In this document: one piece after another, positions 1-5,003 of the stretch | How the letters are laid out: every line of letters starts with the position of its first letter | Numbering within the stretch: the first letter of the stretch is position 1 | Assembly (NCBI GenBank): GCA_023420245.1 | Contig: JAEZWL010000061.1 | Location: forward strand, 1 to 5,003 | Reading direction: 5' to 3' | Origin: Bacillota bacterium | Lineage (GTDB): Bacteria > Bacillota > Clostridia > Oscillospirales > Acutalibacteraceae | DNA: 5,003 bases | The notes under the pieces: generated by a model | Seen by the model: only the letters and a program-made list of their open reading frames with translations | Told to the model about the DNA's origin: nothing | Databases searched by the model: none | Position numbers and translations under genes: made by a program

Positions 1-3000
1 GGCAGTTTTACGGTTGACTATTATCCAAACTTAATATTAGAACTGAAACGTCGGGAAATGAGTATTAACGGCACACTCTCCGATTCAAAGGCCCGAATTG
101 AAGACGGAAGGCTGATTATCACCTTAGCGCATGGCGGAAGCGAGTTGCTTTTATCCCGGCACGTAGACCGGTCACTGTCGAGACTGATCAGCGAAGAATT
201 CGGGGAACAATATTCGGTTGAATTTGATGGAGTGCTGACCATTGACAGCGACAGCGCGGGTTATATAGCGAAAAAGGAAAAGCAGCAGGAAACGCTGAAG
301 CGCAAAGAAATGGTTGAAGCCGTTGATACATATGAAGCGAGTTTAAATCATAAAAAAATATCCAGAACCATTAGTGTGCGCAGTGAAGAAACAATGCTTC
401 CGACCATCGTTTCGGAGACCATGCGCGAATTGTACGGGCGTATTCCAAAATCCAAACCGATCCCCATTCGAAATGTAACGCAGGATATCGGAAGCGCCAC
501 CATTTGGGGAGAAATCTTTTCAATAGACGAGAAAATAACCAGAGACCAGCAGAGAAAAATTATCAGCATCAATATTACCGACTATACCAGCTCGATTACA
601 CTCAAAATCATAGAAATGGTATCGCAGTGCAAGGTATTCGATACGCTGAAAAAGGGAATGTCTGTCGTAGCGCAGGGGCAAGTGGAATACGATAAATATG
701 ACCATGAAATTGTTTTGCGACCCAGAAATATCTGCACGGTAGAACAGATTAAGGTGGTCGATAAGGCTGAGACGAAAAGAGTGGAATTGCATTTACATAC
801 CAATATGTCCAGTATGGACGGTGTAAACGCCGTCTCGGAGCTGATTCAGCGCGCCGCCGACTGGGGTCAGACCGCAATCGCAATAACAGACCACGGCGTT
901 GCACAGGCTTTCCCGGACGCAATGAACGCGGCTAATGATTTGAAAAAGCAAGGCAAGGAAATCAAGATCATCTACGGCTTGGAAGCCTATTTTGTCAACG
1001 ATCTGGTATTGGCGGTTAAGGGAGAGTCAACAAAATTATTAGAGGACGAGTTTATCTCATTCGATATTGAAACGACTGGATTAAGCCCCAATAAAGATCG
1101 AATTACAGAAATCGGCGCGGTAAGGCTTAAAAACGGCGAAATTATCGAAAGCTTTGACACGTTCGTTAACCCTCAAATGCCGATTCCGGCAAAAATTACG
1201 GAATTAACCGGAATTACCAATGAAATGGTAAAGGACGCACCGTCCGAAAAAGAAGCGATTGAGGCGTTTTACCGCTTTTGCGGAAAAGATGCCGTTCTGA
1301 TTGCGCACAACGCTGAATTCGATACTTCGTTCATCCGGGTTGCGGCGGAACGCGTCGGTATGGAATTCCAGTATCCCTACATTGACACGGTACCGATGTG
1401 CCGCTCTTTGCTGAAGGATATTAAAAACTGCAAGCTTGATACGGTTACAAAATATTTGAAGCTCGATCCGTTTAACCACCATCGTGCAAGCGATGACGCG
1501 ACTGTTTTAGGAAAGATTTTTGCCAACTTGATTGTGCGTCTGCAAGAGGATACACAGGCAAAAACGGTAATGGATATCAATTCCTCTCTTGCCGGCGGAG
1601 ACCCCAAGAAAATGAAATCTCACCACCAAATTATTCTGGTGAAAAATAAGGCAGGATTAAAAAATCTTTACCGGCTTATTTCAAAAGCACATTTAAACTA
1701 CTTTTATCGAAATCCGCGCATTCCGAAAAGTGAATTGAATAAGTACCGGGAAGGGCTTCTTATCGGTAGTGCTTGTGAAGCAGGAGAGCTTTACAGGGCG
1801 ATTTTCAACGCCCAGCCTTGGAACACTCTGTGTGAAATCGCAAGCTTCTATGACTATCTGGAAATACAGCCGCTTGGCAACAACCAGTTTATGATACGGG
1901 ATGGCATGGTTCCGAACGAAGAGAAGCTGCGCGAGTTCAATCGTACCATAATCAAACTGGGAGAAGCGCTGAACAAGCCGGTGGTTGCCACCTGCGACGT
2001 CCATTTTATGGACCCGAAGGACGGTGATTTCCGTAAAATTTTGATGGCAGGGCAGGGCTTTTCTGATGCTGATACCCAAGCACCGCTTTATATGCGTACA
2101 ACTGAGGAAATGCTGGAAGAATTCTCGTATCTCGGAAGAGAAAAGGCATATGAGGTCGTTGTAAAGAATACCAATCTGATTTCTGATATGATCGAGGAGA
2201 TTACGCCAATTCCGCCCGGAACCTTTCCGCCCTTTATTGAAGGAGCAGAGGAGCAGCTTACCAATATCACCTGGAAGAGGGCGAAGGAATTTTACGGTGA
2301 TCCGCTGCCGGATATCGTAAAGCAGAGACTTGACCGCGAGCTTGGTTCCATTACGAAGCACGGCTTTTCCATCCTGTATATGACGGCGCAAAAGCTGGTT
2401 GCGGATTCCGAAGCGCACGGATATCTGGTCGGTTCCCGTGGGTCGGTTGGTTCTTCCTTTGTAGCCAATATGTCCGGCATCTCGGAAGTAAACCCTCTGG
2501 AACCTCATTATGTGTGCCCGAACTGTAAAAACAGTGAATTTATTACGGACGGAAGCTACGGAAGCGGATTTGATCTTCCTCCCAGAAACTGTCCTGTCTG
2601 CGGCACTGAGTATAACCGCGACGGCCATACAATCCCGTTCGAAACCTTCCTGGGCTTTGACGGAGACAAGACGCCGGATATTGACTTGAACTTTTCCGGC
2701 GAATATCAAACCAGCGCGCACCGCTACACAGAGACCCTGTTCGGTAAGGACAATGTCTTTAAGGCCGGAACCATTGCGACGGTCGCGGATAAAACCGCCC
2801 TGGGCTTCGTGAAAAAATACGCGGAGGAAAAAAATACGATCCTGCACCGCGCGGAGGAGCTTCGCCTGGCGATTGGATGCACCGGCATCAAGCGTACGAC
2901 CGGTCAGCACCCAGGCGGCATGGTTGTTGTGCCGAGAGGGATGGAGGTATACGACTTCTGTCCGGTACAGCACCCGACAAATGACCAGAATTCCGATAAT

Positions 3001-4104
3001 ATTACAACGCACTTCGATTTCCACTCCATTCATGACACCATATGCAAGCTGGACGAGCTTGGACATGATGTGCCTACGATTTACCGCTACTTAGAGGACT
3101 ATACCGGGATTCCGGTTATGAAGGTTTCAATGAGTGACCCGGAGGTTATGTCGCTATTTACATCCACACAGGCGTTAGGAGTGGCGCCGGAGGATATTGA
3201 TTCAAATACCGGAACCTTTTCTCTGCCGGAGGTGGGAACCTCTTTTGTTCGCCAAATGCTGATGGATTCCAATCCGAAAACCTTCTCCGATTTGCTCCAG
3301 GTTTCCGGCCTTTCCCACGGTACTGATGTTTGGCTGGGAAACGCGCAGGATTTGATTAAAAATGGCAAATGCACGATTTCAGACGTTATCGGAACGCGTG
3401 ACAGTATCATGACTTATCTGCTTCAAAAGGGGCTGGAACCCAAAATGGCGTTTAAAATCATGGAAATTACGCGTAAGGGAAAGGCTTCGAAACTCTTAAC
3501 TGATGAACATATTAACGCCATGAAGGAACACGCGGTTCCGCAGTGGTATATTGACTCCTGCATGAAAATTAAATATATGTTTCCGAAGGCTCACGCCGCC
3601 GCTTACATGATTTCTACACTGCGTTTGGGCTGGTATAAGGTTCACACGCCGGTTGAATATTACGCAGCCTATTTTACCGTGCGCGGTGAGGATTTTGACG
3701 GCGCTACGGTCATTCAGGGCAGAGAAGCGGTTCGCCGCCGCATGAGCGAAATCAGTATGAAGGGGAAGGAAGCAAGCGCAAAGGAGGAGGCCGCGTATGC
3801 GACTTTTCAGATTATTAACGAAATGCTGGCGCGCGGAATTGAAGTGCTTCCCGTTGATTTGTATCAGTCTGACGCAAGAAAGTATCTGGTAGAGAACGGC
3901 AAAATCAGGCTTCCGTTTTCATCTTTATCCGGGGTTGGAGAGGCAGCCGCGAACAGTCTTGCAGACGCAAAAGAAAAAGGCCCGTATTTATCCATATATG
4001 ATGTACAAACTCGTTCCAAGGTATCAAAATCAGTCATTGAAACACTCGCCGCAGCCGGTGCTCTTGCGGGGCTTCCGGAAAGCAGTCAAATGTCGTTATT
4101 TTGA
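1..4104 (+). CDS. polC: DNA polymerase III alpha subunit, PolC type (5' partial)
   Basis: Replicative DNA polymerase of Bacillota, extending primers and proofreading with its own 3'-5' exonuclease. The frame is open from base 1; no ATG, GTG or TTG precedes the ATG at 58, which has no spaced ribosome site and lies inside the N-terminal domain, so the true start is upstream. About 70 residues are missing if the length matches B. subtilis PolC (about 1437). Numbered from the first codon here: N-terminal domain to about 155; OB fold about 160-250; PHP first half with HLHT 264-267 and TDH 296-298; DEDDh exonuclease about 350-525 with D355/E357, D441, H494 and D499; PHP second half about 535-690 (C592, D666, H668); polymerase core with zinc-binding C839, C842, C864, C867, catalytic D893 and D895 in PDIDLNFSG, and D1018 in KLDELGHD; helix-hairpin-helix near GVGEAA (1311-1316); terminal clamp-binding QMSLF (1363-1367). 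No frameshift or missing catalytic residue was seen. The zinc insert and internal exonuclease exclude DnaE. Confidence 0.98.
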   Translation, partial: GSFTVDYYPNLILELKRREMSINGTLSDSKARIEDGRLIITLAHGGSELLLSRHVDRSLSRLISEEFGEQYSVEFDGVLTIDSDSAGYIAKKEKQQETLKRKEMVEAVDTYEASLNHKKISRTISVRSEETMLPTIVSETMRELYGRIPKSKPIPIRNVTQDIGSATIWGEIFSIDEKITRDQQRKIISINITDYTSSITLKIIEMVSQCKVFDTLKKGMSVVAQGQVEYDKYDHEIVLRPRNICTVEQIKVVDKAETKRVELHLHTNMSSMDGVNAVSELIQRAADWGQTAIAITDHGVAQAFPDAMNAANDLKKQGKEIKIIYGLEAYFVNDLVLAVKGESTKLLEDEFISFDIETTGLSPNKDRITEIGAVRLKNGEIIESFDTFVNPQMPIPAKITELTGITNEMVKDAPSEKEAIEAFYRFCGKDAVLIAHNAEFDTSFIRVAAERVGMEFQYPYIDTVPMCRSLLKDIKNCKLDTVTKYLKLDPFNHHRASDDATVLGKIFANLIVRLQEDTQAKTVMDINSSLAGGDPKKMKSHHQIILVKNKAGLKNLYRLISKAHLNYFYRNPRIPKSELNKYREGLLIGSACEAGELYRAIFNAQPWNTLCEIASFYDYLEIQPLGNNQFMIRDGMVPNEEKLREFNRTIIKLGEALNKPVVATCDVHFMDPKDGDFRKILMAGQGFSDADTQAPLYMRTTEEMLEEFSYLGREKAYEVVVKNTNLISDMIEEITPIPPGTFPPFIEGAEEQLTNITWKRAKEFYGDPLPDIVKQRLDRELGSITKHGFSILYMTAQKLVADSEAHGYLVGSRGSVGSSFVANMSGISEVNPLEPHYVCPNCKNSEFITDGSYGSGFDLPPRNCPVCGTEYNRDGHTIPFETFLGFDGDKTPDIDLNFSGEYQTSAHRYTETLFGKDNVFKAGTIATVADKTALGFVKKYAEEKNTILHRAEELRLAIGCTGIKRTTGQHPGGMVVVPRGMEVYDFCPVQHPTNDQNSDNITTHFDFHSIHDTICKLDELGHDVPTIYRYLEDYTGIPVMKVSMSDPEVMSLFTSTQALGVAPEDIDSNTGTFSLPEVGTSFVRQMLMDSNPKTFSDLLQVSGLSHGTDVWLGNAQDLIKNGKCTISDVIGTRDSIMTYLLQKGLEPKMAFKIMEITRKGKASKLLTDEHINAMKEHAVPQWYIDSCMKIKYMFPKAHAAAYMISTLRLGWYKVHTPVEYYAAYFTVRGEDFDGATVIQGREAVRRRMSEISMKGKEASAKEEAAYATFQIINEMLARGIEVLPVDLYQSDARKYLVENGKIRLPFSSLSGVGEAAANSLADAKEKGPYLSIYDVQTRSKVSKSVIETLAAAGALAGLPESSQMSLF

Positions 4105-4133
4105 TTGACAAGATTATTTTAGTGTGATATTAT
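4105..4133 (+). promoter_or_regulatory. Sigma-A type promoter of hisZ (extended -10)
   Basis: The -35 box TTGACA (4105-4110) is a perfect consensus, followed by a 17-base spacer and a -10 box TATTAT (4128-4133), five of six matches to TATAAT. A TG at 4125-4126, one base before the -10 box, makes it an extended -10 promoter. The -35 begins at the base after the polC stop codon. Transcription should start near A4140, giving a leader of about 39 bases before the hisZ ATG. The match is strong enough to predict efficient transcription unless repressed. The start site is inferred, not observed. Confidence 0.85.
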
Positions 4134-4147
4134 ATTAGCACACTAAA
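4118..4147. promoter_or_regulatory. Inverted repeat overlapping the hisZ promoter, candidate repressor operator
   Basis: A perfect 9-bp inverted repeat: TTTAGTGTG (4118-4126) and CACACTAAA (4139-4147), separated by 12 AT-rich bases. The half-site centres are 21 bp apart, two helical turns, so a dimer could contact both on one DNA face. The left arm lies in the -35/-10 spacer, the -10 box lies in the central gap, and the right arm covers the predicted start site; a bound protein would block RNA polymerase. No T-run follows the right arm, so it is not an intrinsic terminator. I do not recognise the motif as that of a named regulator. A histidine-responsive repressor such as the TrpR-superfamily HisR/YerC protein of Gram-positive bacteria is plausible from context only. 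Confidence 0.6.
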
Positions 4148-4162
4148 GTGATTACCCGTGTT

Positions 4163-4167
4163 AGGAG
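4163..4167 (+). promoter_or_regulatory. Ribosome binding site of hisZ
   Basis: AGGAG lies 11 bases before the ATG at 4179, slightly long but workable spacing. It decides the start: the in-frame GTG at 4158 lies upstream of this site and has only a weak AAGTG-like sequence before it. HisZ proteins commonly begin a few residues before the TPEGT/D segment, which fits the ATG. Confidence 0.75.
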
Positions 4168-4178
4168 TAGTAACAGTA

Positions 4179-5003
4179 ATGAAGAAATGGAATAAAATTA
4201 CACCGGAAGGTACGAATGATTTGCTTTTTGAAGAGTGCATTGCCCGCCGTTATGTGGAAAAAGAGCTGAATGAGGTTTTTTCTTCCCACGGGTTTAATGA
4301 AGTCGTAACACCCGGACTTGAGTTCTATGATGTTTTTTCCGGGATTGGGCAGGAGGTTATGTATAAAATGACCGACAAGCAGGGTCGGCTTGTCGTAATG
4401 CGCCCCGATTCCACCATGCCGATTGCGCGCTTGGCTGCCACAAGACTGCAGGGTCTTCCGAAGCCCATCCGACTTTTTTATACACAGCCGATTTACCGCA
4501 ATAATCCGGGTTTGACCGGCAGAAGCGACGAGACCGCTCAAACCGGAATCGAGCTGCTGGGAGCAGGCGGAATCCGCGCAGATCTGGAAGTAATCGTAAC
4601 GGCAATGGAGGCTTTGGGAAAATGCCTTCCGAATTTTCGGTTGGAGATCGGACATGCCGGATTTTTCCGTGCGTTGGCGGAGCAGCTGCCCATTACCGAA
4701 GATGTTCGCGAGGATATCCGCAAAACAATAGAATCCAAGGATTATGCCGCTTTAAATTCCATTTTAGACGGCTTGGAAGACTCAAGGCAAGTTTCCGCAA
4801 TGAGAAAATTGCCGCGTCTGTTCGGTGGAGAAGAGGTGTTTGCGGAAGCTGCCCCCCTTTGCGATGACGTGAAATCAAAAGAAACGATCGAATATTTGCA
4901 TGAAATTTATCGTGCCCTTACGCAGCGCGGACTGGGAAATCAAATCATTGTAGACTTAGGGCTGGTTCAGCGAAACGACTACTATACCAATATTGTGTTT
5001 AGT
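4179..5003 (+). CDS. hisZ: ATP phosphoribosyltransferase regulatory subunit HisZ (3' partial)
   Basis: HisZ is a histidyl-tRNA synthetase paralogue that does not charge tRNA. It partners the short form of HisG (ATP phosphoribosyltransferase), forming the complex that catalyses the first, histidine-inhibited step of histidine biosynthesis in the cytoplasm. The visible 275 codons cover most of the class II synthetase-like fold: TPEGTNDLL near the N-terminus, MRPDSTMPIAR (74-84), a motif-2-like segment YRNNPGLTGR (106-115), TGIELLG (122-128), and NDYYTNIVF (266-274), the counterpart of the synthetase HisA motif. The last part, roughly 100 or more residues by family length, is beyond the window. 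Against HisS: the motif-2 glutamate is replaced by N109, and the HisS segment LVRGLDYY reads LVQRNDYY (262-269), losing the catalytic arginine. The gene has its own promoter and operator-like palindrome, starts 74 bases after polC, and probably heads a his operon with hisG downstream (inference). Confidence 0.93.
   Translation, partial: MKKWNKITPEGTNDLLFEECIARRYVEKELNEVFSSHGFNEVVTPGLEFYDVFSGIGQEVMYKMTDKQGRLVVMRPDSTMPIARLAATRLQGLPKPIRLFYTQPIYRNNPGLTGRSDETAQTGIELLGAGGIRADLEVIVTAMEALGKCLPNFRLEIGHAGFFRALAEQLPITEDVREDIRKTIESKDYAALNSILDGLEDSRQVSAMRKLPRLFGGEEVFAEAAPLCDDVKSKETIEYLHEIYRALTQRGLGNQIIVDLGLVQRNDYYTNIVFS

Noticed and set aside
58..60. ATG at 58 as the polC start
   Set aside because: The frame is open to base 1, the 19 preceding codons read as PolC N-terminal domain, and no properly spaced Shine-Dalgarno sequence precedes this ATG.
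1693..3066. A 457-codon open frame on the minus strand, antisense to polC
   Set aside because: It is codon-aligned with polC, so its stops would require TTA, CTA or TCA codons in polC; this stretch simply lacks them. Its translation shows no recognisable domain, and the plus strand here encodes highly conserved exonuclease-distal, PHP and polymerase motifs. It is best explained by codon bias.
4118..4147. The inverted repeat as a rho-independent terminator for polC
   Set aside because: The stem is AT-rich with a 12-base loop, no T-run follows it, and it overlaps a strong promoter and its predicted start site.
4158..4160. In-frame GTG as an alternative hisZ start
   Set aside because: The best Shine-Dalgarno sequence (AGGAG, 4163-4167) lies downstream of it, and the ATG at 4179 gives the N-terminus expected for HisZ.
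4140..4178. T-box, riboswitch or leader-peptide attenuator for the histidine gene
   Set aside because: Only about 39 bases separate the predicted start site from the ATG. There is no His-codon run, no T-box consensus (TGGNACC) and no terminator hairpin.
4161..4655. Minus-strand open frames of up to 164 codons opposite hisZ
   Set aside because: They overlap the conserved HisZ reading frame, their translations look like no family, and no ribosome site or promoter was evident on the minus strand.

Overview
This window is ordinary housekeeping DNA from a low-to-moderate GC Gram-positive bacterium. PolC, the Gram-positive replicative polymerase with a built-in proofreading exonuclease, points to Bacillota. 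A HisZ-type histidine gene beside it, the style of the HisZ protein and the consensus sigma-A promoter suggest Clostridia, perhaps near Oscillospiraceae. That finer placement is inference from sequence style only.

Layout: positions 1-4104 (+) hold the polC gene, lacking its N-terminal end because the window starts inside it. The visible 1367 residues carry every expected PolC module: N-terminal domain, OB fold, PHP domain split by a DEDDh exonuclease, polymerase core with a Cys4 zinc-binding insert, helix-hairpin-helix region and a C-terminal clamp-binding tail. Positions 4105-4178 are a compact 74-base intergenic region. It contains a near-consensus extended -10 promoter starting directly after the polC stop codon, a 9-bp inverted repeat straddling the -10 box and the predicted transcription start, and a Shine-Dalgarno sequence. 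Positions 4179-5003 (+) hold the first 275 codons of hisZ, the regulatory subunit of ATP phosphoribosyltransferase, cut by the window end.

The two genes are not functionally linked. polC replicates the chromosome, while hisZ belongs to the first step of histidine biosynthesis and probably opens a his operon running rightward out of the window. The promoter and palindrome indicate that hisZ has its own, probably repressor-controlled, transcription. The leader is only about 39 bases, so there is no room for a T-box or attenuator. I found no mobile element, CRISPR array, RNA gene or novel system; the most useful unexplained element is the operator-like palindrome at 4118-4147.
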